A stretch of DNA of 64,000 nt, from contig NZ_CP151099.1 of NCBI RefSeq assembly GCF_038096175.1, positions 4,879,484 to 4,943,483 of the forward strand. The letters run 5' to 3'. The translations under genes were made by a program, and so were the position numbers. The notes under the pieces are model-generated. The model was given only the letters and a program-made list of their open reading frames with translations. It did not search any database and had not been told where the DNA came from. This document shows positions 8,771-16,915 of the stretch, one piece after another; the stretch's first letter is position 1, and the number at the start of each line of letters is the position of its first letter. This DNA comes from Nostoc sp. UHCC 0302. Its GTDB lineage: Bacteria; Cyanobacteriota; Cyanobacteriia; Cyanobacteriales; Nostocaceae.

Positions 8771-10555
8771 TTACGAAAAGCCAAAATTATTCGGGTTTTT
8801 CACAGAACTCGGAGTGACATTGTTCAAGTTAAGAAACTTGACTGCACGACCTTTACCAGATGAACCATCTGGGTCAATCCAGACTTGGGTATTATTTCCT
8901 TGGGCCTGAAAGCGCAAGTAACCAAGAGAAAGTGCAGAGGCAAAGTTCAACTTATTCAAATTTAAACTCTGGAAAACTTGCCGCAGCTCAATCTTGTCTA
9001 TGCCAACTTGAAAGTCGGTTATAGTATCGCCCATATCACAAATACTTTCATATACGAATGTATCTGCACCTTTGCCACCAGAGATAATATCTCGTCCTTG
9101 GTGGCCAGTGATGATGTCATTGCCAGCAGTGCCGTAAATGGTTTCACGAGCAGCAGTTCCATTAATAACATTAGCAACTACTGCTTCATAAGCACCAATA
9201 TCTACGCGAGTCCCAGAGATGCGTTGATAGCCAGAACCCCGTTGGTCAAAGGGTACTTGTTCTGTGGTGTTGCCATCTTTATCTATATCTGTAACATCAA
9301 AAGGTATATCTGCATTGTTGCCTGCGTTAATAGCGGGGCTACCTGAGACAAGGGCATGGGTTTTGACTAAGCCGCCATTGTCTTGCAAGGTGGTATCCAG
9401 CAATTTTTCTATCGGAACGTTTAACTTTTCGTTGGTACTGAAGCCTTTACTGCCGCGGAGGTCGCCAATGAGGTTATAGCCGTTGCTGTTAAAATTGCCA
9501 AAAACGTCAGGGTTAGTGGTGTTAGTTAAATCCTTATCGTAGTTATCAAAGTTGCCAGCAACGATACTGTTTTCTATTGTGGCATTACCAGAGTTAGAGT
9601 TATGTATGCCACCAGCACTACCTCCCCCATAGTAGTTGTAAGCAGTGTTTAGCGTGATAGTGCTATTTTTGACTGTAATTGTGCTTTCATTGTAGATCCC
9701 ACCACCAATTTCTGCTTCATTGCCACTGATGGTACTATTATTCACGATCGCTTCACCAGAGTTGTAAATACCACCACCACCGTTATTAGTTATTGTTATC
9801 TGATTATTATTAATGGTACTGTTAGCAACTGTGAAAACTCCAGAATTATAAACCCCACCACCGTCGTATAATGCCTTGTTATCTTGGATGGTACTGTGAT
9901 TCACAGTCAGAATACCAGAAGAATTGTAAATGCCGCCTCCATCCGTACCTCCACCGTTATCGCTGATGGTACTGTTGTCCACAGTTACAATGCCAGAAGA
10001 ATTATAGATGCCACTGCCAGTCCCCTGGGACAAAACATAGTTATTATTAATGCTGCTATTACTTACTGTAAGCGTGCCTTCATTGTAAATGGCAGCTCCA
10101 AGATATCCTAAGTTATTGGTTATAGTAGTGTCTTTCACTGTAAGGTTACCAGTGTTATAGATGCCACCGCCAAAATAACCGGAATTATCCCTGATGAGGC
10201 TATTACTTATGCTGAGAATGCCTTGATTATAGATGCCACCAGTGAATTCAGAATTATAGCCATTAGCAATAATTAACCCTTCTATCTCAACAGTGACACC
10301 ACTGCTAATCTCAAAGACATGAGATGCATTGTCACCACTAATATATAGTGAGTTCGTACCTTTACCCCTAATTTCAAGGTCATCTGTAATGCTCAAACTA
10401 CTACCACCGAGAGTAATAGTATCAGCGATTTTATCGTCGAATACTCCCTTAAAACTGATGATGTCTCTTCCTGTTTGAGCATTAGCATTCAGAACTGCTT
10501 GCCGTAAAGAGCCAATACCACTGTCATTGGTGTTAGTAACACTAAATGTAGACAT
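8771..10555 (-). CDS. Secreted beta-helix (polymorphic outer-membrane-like) protein with C-terminal RTX repeat
   Basis: A 594-residue acidic protein. Residues about 1-330 are repeats of GGGIYN...L.V.(N/D)STI..N, the imperfect right-handed beta-helix pattern of extracellular adhesins and choice-of-anchor proteins. Residues about 468-495 hold calcium-binding nonapeptides (GTAGNDIITGHQGRDIISGG), followed by a type I secretion C-terminal domain ending NPNNFGFS. There is no N-terminal signal peptide, which fits export by a type I (HlyB/HlyD/TolC) system using a C-terminal signal. No transporter genes are adjacent. Role is probably cell-surface or extracellular; no enzymatic motif is visible. Confidence 0.85.
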   Translation of the reverse strand: MSTFSVTNTNDSGIGSLRQAVLNANAQTGRDIISFKGVFDDKIADTITLGGSSLSITDDLEIRGKGTNSLYISGDNASHVFEISSGVTVEIEGLIIANGYNSEFTGGIYNQGILSISNSLIRDNSGYFGGGIYNTGNLTVKDTTITNNLGYLGAAIYNEGTLTVSNSSINNNYVLSQGTGSGIYNSSGIVTVDNSTISDNGGGTDGGGIYNSSGILTVNHSTIQDNKALYDGGGVYNSGVFTVANSTINNNQITITNNGGGGIYNSGEAIVNNSTISGNEAEIGGGIYNESTITVKNSTITLNTAYNYYGGGSAGGIHNSNSGNATIENSIVAGNFDNYDKDLTNTTNPDVFGNFNSNGYNLIGDLRGSKGFSTNEKLNVPIEKLLDTTLQDNGGLVKTHALVSGSPAINAGNNADIPFDVTDIDKDGNTTEQVPFDQRGSGYQRISGTRVDIGAYEAVVANVINGTAARETIYGTAGNDIITGHQGRDIISGGKGADTFVYESICDMGDTITDFQVGIDKIELRQVFQSLNLNKLNFASALSLGYLRFQAQGNNTQVWIDPDGSSGKGRAVKFLNLNNVTPSSVKNPNNFGFS

Positions 10556-10766
10556 TTATTATCTCAATCCTATCTTTACAAGGGATATTAATGTGACGCT
10601 AAAAGATTATGTTTTTAGCAGTTGAAGCATGAAGATTTTTTCTATTAAGCGCTCAAAGCTCAATAGTAAGTGTTGTCAAATTTAATGAACTAATAGGCCC
10701 CTTTTAAAAGCGCTTTATCAGAGGGAAATACAGTTCAGTTAAGGATTATTGCTGAAAGTTTCATTG

Positions 10767-10943
10767 TTATATAGCAGTCCTAAATCATTCGTTAAAATTT
10801 GAGGTTGTTGCGACCCCCCTGTAGTCTCACGCCACTTGCTACAAGTCGGGAAACCGCAAGGGCGCAGTGGCTCCCCTTGGCAATGGGGGACGGCGTTAGC
10901 TGGGGGGTGAATTTTGTTACAACTCATTTAGGATTGTTATAGA
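10767..10943. repeat. MITE-like element with imperfect terminal inverted repeats
   Basis: The ends TATAGCAGTCCTAAATCATT and, inverted, TATAACAATCCTAAATGAGT are similar over about 30 nt. Between them are GC-rich palindromic segments (GGGGGACGGCGTTAGC). The right-hand 60 nt recur at 14034-14094 with few changes. It has no coding capacity, so it would need a transposase supplied elsewhere. Confidence 0.55.
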
Positions 10944-11824
10944 GATATTGCACTGCAACATCTCTCCACAAGCGATCGCTAACGCTAAGTGTTTTATCTC
11001 AACTGTGTTGTCTTACGAGATTTAAAAAGCCTGTCAAGTTATTTGCTGGGCAAGAAAAATATAAACTTGTCAGTTAAAGCACCTGACATAAATATTGAAA
11101 GTGTTATTTACAATAACATTTAATTCATCTCTAATTACACAAATTTTTTTATCTTTAGCTAATAAGATTATTCACCAATACGCAAAATAAAATTAGATAT
11201 GTAATAAGTTTTAAAAAAATTTACTTTTCACATATTATGCCTAGTAAAGCATAAAATATTCTAAATTTATTAGCTTTTATCTATTAAAACTGTCTTTTTG
11301 TTTTCTCAGCATTAAAATTAAATAGGTCAATTAGTTACTTGCCTTGAAACACTAAGACTTTTTCAATATTCATATTTATCCTTATTATATTTAAAGTTTT
11401 TGTAATGATTTTGTGTTTTCATTAAGATCATGTGTTTATATTGTTGAATCTAATGTATTGAATAATATTATTTTTTCATTGTCAATCAATCTTTGCAATT
11501 TCCTACTTTTCCTACTTTTACCACTTTTCCCACTTTTTAAGCTTGACTAATTTACCATTTAAAAACTGCGGAATGCTCTACTGCAAACATATAGGCTTTG
11601 CTAATGGCTCTTGGGCGATCGCTTGCTGCACCTCCATAAATCTGCTTTGCTCCCAGTAATCTGTTGCGGCTCCTGCTGTCACTGCCGAGCCAGGTGACTG
11701 TACGACTTGCACAAAAGTTCCAATCTCTATAGAGGTTATGGCACAACGCCATCTTGGACTTATAAAGGAGTAATACTAATTTATTAGTAACCTTTAGCAC
11801 AAATCTTATCTATTCACTTATATA

Positions 11825-11842
11825 GACTTACTTAAGTAAGTC
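11825..11842. promoter_or_regulatory. 18-bp perfect palindrome, candidate operator
   Basis: GACTTACTTAAGTAAGTC is self-complementary over its full length. Its right edge is 62 nt before the start codon of the HTH-AAA gene, a typical position for a dimeric regulator site. The regulator is unknown; the adjacent HTH protein is one candidate. Confidence 0.45.
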
Positions 11843-11904
11843 CTGATATTATCTGGTCATGGTCGAGTCAATTCTCATACTAGGAAAATGGCTCTCAAAC
11901 TTCC

Positions 11905-13296
11905 ATGCACCTCGATTCTATACTTCAAATTGTTAACCGCAAGCTGCTTGAAACTCAACACCGTCCCCTTAACTCCACAGAAATTCTAATTCTGCGGGGT
12001 ACATGGCAGTATCATACCTATAGCCAAATTGCCCAAGAGCAAGGTTATAGCTCTGGCTACTTTACTAATGTCGTGGCCCCTGAGCTGTGCCGCCGACTTA
12101 GTGAAATTATTGGTGTGCGTGTTACCAAAAAAAATTGTCGGGCGCTACTGGAGACATATGCTGCTACACAAGCTGCATCTGAGACAAAACTGCTTTGGCA
12201 ACATAATACGGGTAACTCTTTTGAAACTAACCAAGATATGTCGCCTAGCTTTCCTAGTGGTTCAGTTCCTCTTAAGTCCCCTTTTTACATTGAACATTTT
12301 CCTGTTGAGAGACAGGCTTATGCAGAAATCACTAAACCAGGAGCTTTAGTACGGATTAAAGCTCCCAAGGAAATGGGTAAAACCTCGCTACTACTGAGGA
12401 TGCTGGAACACGCTAATCAGATAGGCTACCGCACAGTTAGCCTAAATCTAGAGCAAATTGACCAAGACTTTTTGAGCGATCCAAATCGATTTTTGCGCTG
12501 GCTTTGTGCTAACATCAGCCTTCAGCTTCAGCTAGAACCGAAGCTAGACGATTATTGGGATGAAGATATTGGCAGCAAAGTCAGCTGTACCCTCTACTTC
12601 CAAAGCTATTTGTTAAAACAAATTGACATTCCTCTTGTCTTGGCATTAGACGAGGTAAATCAAATATTTGAGCATCCTCAAGTAGCAAAAGAATTTTTAC
12701 CCTTATTGCGTTCATGGTACGAAGAAGCAAAACGATCGCCCATTTGGCAAAAGCTGCGTCTGATTGTAGTGCACTCAACTGACATTTATGTTCCCCTCCA
12801 GTTTCATCAGTCCCCTTTCAACGTGGGTTTACCAGTTCAGCTAACTAACTTCAACCTTGAGCAAGTGCAGAAGTTAGCCCACTGCTATGGACTTGATTGG
12901 GCTGAGGGACAAGGAGCCAGACAACTTATGGATATGGTTGAGGGACATCCAGCATTAGTTAACTTAGCACTTTACCATCTCAAGCGTGGTGAACTAACTC
13001 TTCCGCAATTATTAAAAGCTGCCCCAACATCAACTGGGATTTATCAGCATCACTTACAACGTCACTGGGCAACCTTGCAAGAGCAGCCTGAATTAGCGAT
13101 CGCTCTTGGTACTATTATGAGTGCCACTGAACCTATGCCATTAGAACCTATTCTGGCTTACAAGTTAAGTAGTATGGGGCTGATTAAGTTAGATAACAAT
13201 AAAGCAATGCCTAGCTGCCAGTTATATCGCCAGTATTTTCAGCCTAAGTTCCTTGATAAAGGCAGACAAGTATTGCTGGAAAACTTAGATAATTGA
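11905..13296 (+). CDS. HTH-domain AAA-like ATPase
   Basis: A 463-residue protein with two parts. Residues about 1-90 form a helix-turn-helix-type region (NSTEILILRGTWQYHTYSQIAQEQGYSSGYFTNVVAPELCRRL) of the kind found at the start of cyanobacterial NTPase and vWA-MoxR-associated proteins. Residues about 120-420 are an AAA-like (AAA_35 type) ATPase with a P-loop variant KEMGKTSLL near 155-162 and Walker B LVLALDEVNQIF near 243-254. No membrane segment is present. The family is presumed to be signalling or conflict related, but no function is established by the sequence. It stands alone, with a palindrome upstream. The REC-PAS-AAA protein at 28-30 kb carries the same ATPase type. Confidence 0.82.
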   Translation: MHLDSILQIVNRKLLETQHRPLNSTEILILRGTWQYHTYSQIAQEQGYSSGYFTNVVAPELCRRLSEIIGVRVTKKNCRALLETYAATQAASETKLLWQHNTGNSFETNQDMSPSFPSGSVPLKSPFYIEHFPVERQAYAEITKPGALVRIKAPKEMGKTSLLLRMLEHANQIGYRTVSLNLEQIDQDFLSDPNRFLRWLCANISLQLQLEPKLDDYWDEDIGSKVSCTLYFQSYLLKQIDIPLVLALDEVNQIFEHPQVAKEFLPLLRSWYEEAKRSPIWQKLRLIVVHSTDIYVPLQFHQSPFNVGLPVQLTNFNLEQVQKLAHCYGLDWAEGQGARQLMDMVEGHPALVNLALYHLKRGELTLPQLLKAAPTSTGIYQHHLQRHWATLQEQPELAIALGTIMSATEPMPLEPILAYKLSSMGLIKLDNNKAMPSCQLYRQYFQPKFLDKGRQVLLENLDN

Positions 13297-13553
13297 CAGT
13301 TTCTACTATTTTAATTAATTGATTTTGTAATACAGGAATAGAGACGCGATTAATCAGTCTGTAAAATTGGATCTATATCTGCCTCTTCAGTTGAAAAAAT
13401 GTACCTTATTAATACCAATTCAATTAATGATTGCAACATATCCTTGGGTGAAGACGCGATGAATCGCGTCTCTACAAATGGACTATTTGTTGCATTCTTT
13501 TTTCTAATTGGTATAACTTGTAAACTACTGTATTCTCTAGTTTGCGCTTAAAA

Positions 13554-13670
13554 ATGCCATTGCATCGACTTGTTATGCCATTGCATCAGCTTGTTATGAC
13601 ATTGCATCGGCTTGTTATGACATTGCATCGGCTTGTTATGCCATTGCATTGGCTTGTTATGCCATTGCAG
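13554..13670. repeat. Tandem array 1, 21-bp period, about 5.6 copies
   Basis: Five full 21-bp units and a 12-nt remnant, built on ATGCCATTGCATCGGCTTG with variation at a few positions. There are no spacers between units, so it is not CRISPR-like. It has no sequence similarity to the other three arrays of the same period in this window. Confidence 0.9.
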
Positions 13671-13857
13671 ACCTGCAAAAATTAATCCACGCTTCTTCTT
13701 GTCCTAAAATTTTACTCAAATTTAAAAAACAGAAGTGTCTGATAGAATGGGGCGGAGTTTATTATATTTCATGCAAATGAGAACCGTTGTAATTGTCTCG
13801 TGCAAGACATCAGAAAAGATATTAATCTCATATAAATATCATGTATCTTTTTAGCAA

Positions 13858-14025
13858 GCTACCGTGTACACACAAGTCGGAAACAGTATATTTATCTGGG
13901 TTTAAGCGCTGGTTTTACCCCTCCCTAACCCTCCCCTTGTAAAGGGAAAGGAACTAGATTTATTGTTTCCCCCCTTTATAAAGGGGGATTAAGGGGGGTA
14001 ATTTGACTTGTGTGTACACCGTAGC
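13858..14025. mobile_element. MITE-like element A, 168 bp, with 21-bp terminal inverted repeats
   Basis: The left end GCTACCGTGTACACACAAGT (plus one C) and the right end pair over 21 positions with one mismatch. The interior contains CCCTCCCTAACCCTCCCC and GGGGGATTAAGGGGGGTAAT runs and no reading frame. The same ends occur at 45715 and 46051, and one end at 20953. No clear target-site duplication is visible in the flanks. Confidence 0.75.
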
Positions 14026-14033
14026 CTTACCAA

Positions 14034-14094
14034 GGGGGGACGGCGTTAGCCGGGGGGTGAATTTTTTACAACTCATTTAGGATTGCTATATAAG
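14034..14094. repeat. Partial copy of the 10.9-kb palindromic element
   Basis: GGGGGACGGCGTTAGCCGGG through ATTTAGGATTGCTATA matches the right part of the element at 10767-10943. No matching left end is found, so it looks truncated or was joined to the adjacent MITE-like element. Confidence 0.55.
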
Positions 14095-14557
14095 ATTCTT
14101 AAATTATTCGTGAACAACAAGATCCGTAACTTATTAGAGAAGTCGAGGCTCTGAGCTTTGTGAAAACTATCGAATCGCCTTCTCTGCAATCGGCTTCCGC
14201 CAAAGCGTTGACGTAACCTCTCGTAGAGAAGCGTCTCCGTATCGCTAAAGCGAAAGCTCCGCTAACGCGCAGCGTCTTCGATAGGAGAAGGAAAAGAGAA
14301 GAAAATAAACAGAGAATTTTAAAAATCATTTATAACTCTTTTATCATATTTATACTCATTTTATTTGAAAAAATCTCATATAAAATCTCATATTTAATTA
14401 TTCCATTTTCATATAAAACTAATAGCAGCAAGAATTATCAAAAAATGTGTTGATTGTATATAGCTACCTTGTTTGTTATGGTACAAACAATATTATTCAT
14501 TCTTAGCTAATCATTATTAGGCTTTATTACAGCTATATCTAAATATCTAATCAATAG

Positions 14558-16072
14558 ATGAAAGCTATTAAACGTTTTGCTGCAATTTCAATTGCGATTT
14601 TAGCCTTTGTTTTTGTAGGTCTAATTTGTATACCTGCTGCCAAAGAAGTTCAGGCACAAGGGCTTAAGCAACTAGTAATCACTTCAGAGATTCCAGTCAA
14701 TCCTGATATACCACTTGTGACTTCACGGTTAGAAGTTAACAGTAATTTTGCTTGGCAAGACTTCATTGCCCTTAACTGGCCAGCCGATTGCGAAGGAAAC
14801 CCCTTAGTAGACAAGAAGATAGGCGAAGCACCAGAAGCTCCCCGTGTTTGGGAGTTCTACCGCACTCCTGGCGAGGTATTTCTGCCAAAGGGAAAAAACC
14901 CAAGCACTATTCAATTAACCAAACCCCTAACTTGTCAGAGTGATAATAAACATGAACTGAAGTTACTACGAATTACAGAGTCAGGAAAGCTAGTAACAAA
15001 AGATGAGTTTCGTAAAGCCGAAATCATAGCAAGTCGTCCTCTGCTTGACGATAAGAGTGAATTAACAGTCCCAATTGAGACTATCTTTCCATTAAATGAA
15101 GATCCTGTAATTGATCAACAAGGTAACTACATTATTAATGAAATTCATATTAATCCAGTTGAGTTCAACCAAATTGTTAAAAACAAATGGTATGACGCTT
15201 CTAATTTAGAGGGGTTCAACGATGAACAAAACAAATGGTTTCAACTAGCTTGTAGCAAAGATGAAGAAGCATTTACAGATGCTGTGTGTCCAGATGATGA
15301 ACAAGCAGGTGCAATAGAAATTAAGGCTGCTTGGCGAGTTTTCAACGACTCAACATCCAATACAGAAAAATCCCGCTATTACACCACTAAGCAACAACTG
15401 TTAATTCCAGGAAAATCAGATGAATGTGACGCCGGTAAGGCAGTTTGTAGTGACACTGGTGAAGAATTTAGTCAAGTCGTTGAATTAGGTTTAATTGGCT
15501 TGCATATTGTCCACAAAACTAGCCGACAAGGTTGGATTTGGTCTACCTTCGAGCAGATAGATAACGTTCCAGATGGTAATCCCGAACAGGGACGACGGTA
15601 CACACTGTTCAATCCAGATTGCAGCGGTACAAATTGCGACACAAATACCTTCCTTGCTAAAGCACCATTCCTGTGGCGTCAGCAGACACCCCACGCAGTC
15701 ACAAAAGTAGGGGGAAAAATTGAGACTCAAATTCCGTCACAGATTGTTCGTGAGGCCAAGATAATAGAATCGTCCGCAGATTGGCAAAAAGAACTGCGGA
15801 AAATTTCTGACTCATCAGTGTGGCAATACTACAAACTCATTGGCACTGAGTGGCTAGGTAATCCTCAAACGCCATACAACGAAAATATTAGACAACTTTT
15901 ACCGCAAAAACCAGTGCTGGCGAATGTTGCCTTAGAAGCTTATCACCAAGGTGTCTCTTGTATTAACTGCCACAGTGGGGCCAGCCTCCCTAATAAAGCT
16001 CATGCAGACTTTAGCTTTCTGATGAATAAAGCTCAGTCTAGCAATTTGAGCGTGAGACAAGAAGCGGAGTAA
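14558..16072 (+). CDS. Secreted cytochrome c family protein with one CxxCH site
   Basis: A 504-residue protein with a clear signal peptide (basic start MKAIKRF, hydrophobic residues 8-28, cleavage near VQAQG), so it should act in the periplasm or thylakoid lumen. A single c-type haem attachment motif CINCH lies at residues 468-472, near the C-terminus. The central part is rich in Trp and in paired Cys residues (positions such as CSGTNCDTN) that may form disulfides. It resembles proteins annotated simply as cytochrome c family, with no defined partner. It lies 87 nt before a 207-aa gene and 0.8 kb before ycaO, all on the same strand. A shared role is plausible but unproven. Confidence 0.75.
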   Translation: MKAIKRFAAISIAILAFVFVGLICIPAAKEVQAQGLKQLVITSEIPVNPDIPLVTSRLEVNSNFAWQDFIALNWPADCEGNPLVDKKIGEAPEAPRVWEFYRTPGEVFLPKGKNPSTIQLTKPLTCQSDNKHELKLLRITESGKLVTKDEFRKAEIIASRPLLDDKSELTVPIETIFPLNEDPVIDQQGNYIINEIHINPVEFNQIVKNKWYDASNLEGFNDEQNKWFQLACSKDEEAFTDAVCPDDEQAGAIEIKAAWRVFNDSTSNTEKSRYYTTKQQLLIPGKSDECDAGKAVCSDTGEEFSQVVELGLIGLHIVHKTSRQGWIWSTFEQIDNVPDGNPEQGRRYTLFNPDCSGTNCDTNTFLAKAPFLWRQQTPHAVTKVGGKIETQIPSQIVREAKIIESSADWQKELRKISDSSVWQYYKLIGTEWLGNPQTPYNENIRQLLPQKPVLANVALEAYHQGVSCINCHSGASLPNKAHADFSFLMNKAQSSNLSVRQEAE

Positions 16073-16159
16073 ATGGTTACTCCACCAGTGTGATGAGGCT
16101 TTGTAGTGCTTGATTAGTTTCCTATCTAAATCGAACTAATATTTAAGGAGTTTTTCACA

Positions 16160-16783
16160 ATGGCAAACCTAACTTATACATTACCCAAAGGATTGAGTGA
16201 TCCAGACAACTTAGGGAAAGTGAGAAAGGCTGTTACACAATGGTCTAAAGTAGTTGCTTGGTCATGGTCTTCTTACTTGGCATTTGCTGACAATCCCCAA
16301 CAGGCAGAAGAAGAGAAAAAGCTAAAACAAATTTTAAGGAAAATTCTCCAAACTCAAGCTCAGAATCTCTCTGCATTTACAGCTTATGGGCAGCAAGATT
16401 CTAAAGAGATTGCAGACAATGCCAGCGAAATTTTTAAATATCTTCTTGGAGGTCAAAATAATAAACTCAGCGACAAAGGAATTCAACTAACTCTAACTTT
16501 GTCTGATGTTTTGAAAAAACTTACTGATGAAGATTACATCTTCACAGTGGATCAAGAGTTTTTGGATAAGTTTACCTTTGAGATAACAGTGGATTTTCAT
16601 TCTGGTACCCTCCGCGAAGACACAGAGAATCCAGGAAAATACATTTCAGTTATGGCTTATCCAGCACCACCTCCCTTTAATGAAGCCACAGTGACGGAAG
16701 AACAATTGATTGCCTGGATTACAACTCCAGGTAGTGGCGAGTACCTGCCTCCTTCTGCCTATATTCCTCTCTGTGCAACTTAA
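16160..16783 (+). CDS. Unknown 207-aa protein, possible substrate or partner of the YcaO enzyme
   Basis: I do not recognise this family. A strong ribosome binding site (AAGGAG, 16145-16150) precedes the ATG by 9 nt, suggesting high translation. The protein is soluble, mainly helical in its first 120 residues, then richer in strands, with a flexible C-terminal tail ending PPSAYIPLCAT. The only Cys in the protein is the third residue from the end, set among Ser/Thr, which is the type of position a cyclodehydratase could modify. It lacks the NHLP or Nif11 leader features I would expect of a classical precursor. A strong hairpin follows it before ycaO. Alternatives are a periplasm-independent partner of the cytochrome or an unrelated gene. 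Confidence 0.7.
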   Translation: MANLTYTLPKGLSDPDNLGKVRKAVTQWSKVVAWSWSSYLAFADNPQQAEEEKKLKQILRKILQTQAQNLSAFTAYGQQDSKEIADNASEIFKYLLGGQNNKLSDKGIQLTLTLSDVLKKLTDEDYIFTVDQEFLDKFTFEITVDFHSGTLREDTENPGKYISVMAYPAPPPFNEATVTEEQLIAWITTPGSGEYLPPSAYIPLCAT

Positions 16784-16806
16784 GCAATCATAAGTTTGAT
16801 TGATGG

Positions 16807-16860
16807 CAAAAGAGGTAGAGATAAAAGCAAGTAATTCTTCTATCTACCTTACCTCTTTTG
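16807..16860 (+). terminator. Terminator-like hairpin between the 207-aa gene and ycaO
   Basis: CAAAAGAGGTA and TACCTCTTTTG form an 11-bp perfect stem, with an inner AGATA/TATCT pairing, followed by TTTAATTG. It lies 24 nt after the 207-aa gene stop and 56 nt before the ycaO start. A partial terminator here would make the upstream gene more abundant than the enzyme. Confidence 0.7.
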
Positions 16861-16915
16861 TTTAATTGTAATATTTTGGTCTTGGCAATTGATAGTTGCA
16901 TAATCCTCAGTAAAT

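Larger units (their letters stand above)
10556..11904. other. 1.35-kb intergenic region, repeat and AT-rich
   Basis: Upstream of the RTX gene lies a MITE-like palindromic element (10767-10943). Then comes AT-rich DNA (11040-11500) without coding character, and a GC-richer patch (11570-11720). In that patch two minus-strand frames stay open briefly; one reads ATDYWEQSRFMEVQQAIAQE and could be the tail of a lost gene. An 18-bp perfect palindrome sits at 11825-11842, before the HTH-AAA gene. I see no intact gene. Confidence 0.5.
13297..14557. other. 1.26-kb intergenic region made largely of repeats
   Basis: Contains GAGACGCGATTAATC-type dispersed repeats (about 13340 and 13450), a 21-bp tandem array (13554-13670), a MITE-like element (13858-14025), a partial copy of the 10.9-kb element (14034-14094), and a dense block of GTAGAGAAGCG/CGCTAACGCG palindromes (about 14200-14290). 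No gene is credible. The AT-rich end (14290-14557) should carry the promoter of the CxxCH gene. Confidence 0.6.

Noticed and set aside
10739-10927. Possible 62-aa minus-strand gene
   Set aside because: It lies wholly within the MITE-like palindromic element.
11552-11800. Possible 82-aa minus-strand gene
   Set aside because: Composition is not protein-like, with low-complexity N-terminus. A different frame of the same patch looks slightly better, suggesting a gene remnant at most.
14099-14329. Possible 76-aa minus-strand gene
   Set aside because: It runs through dispersed GTAGAGAAG/CGCTAACG repeats and has no family pattern.
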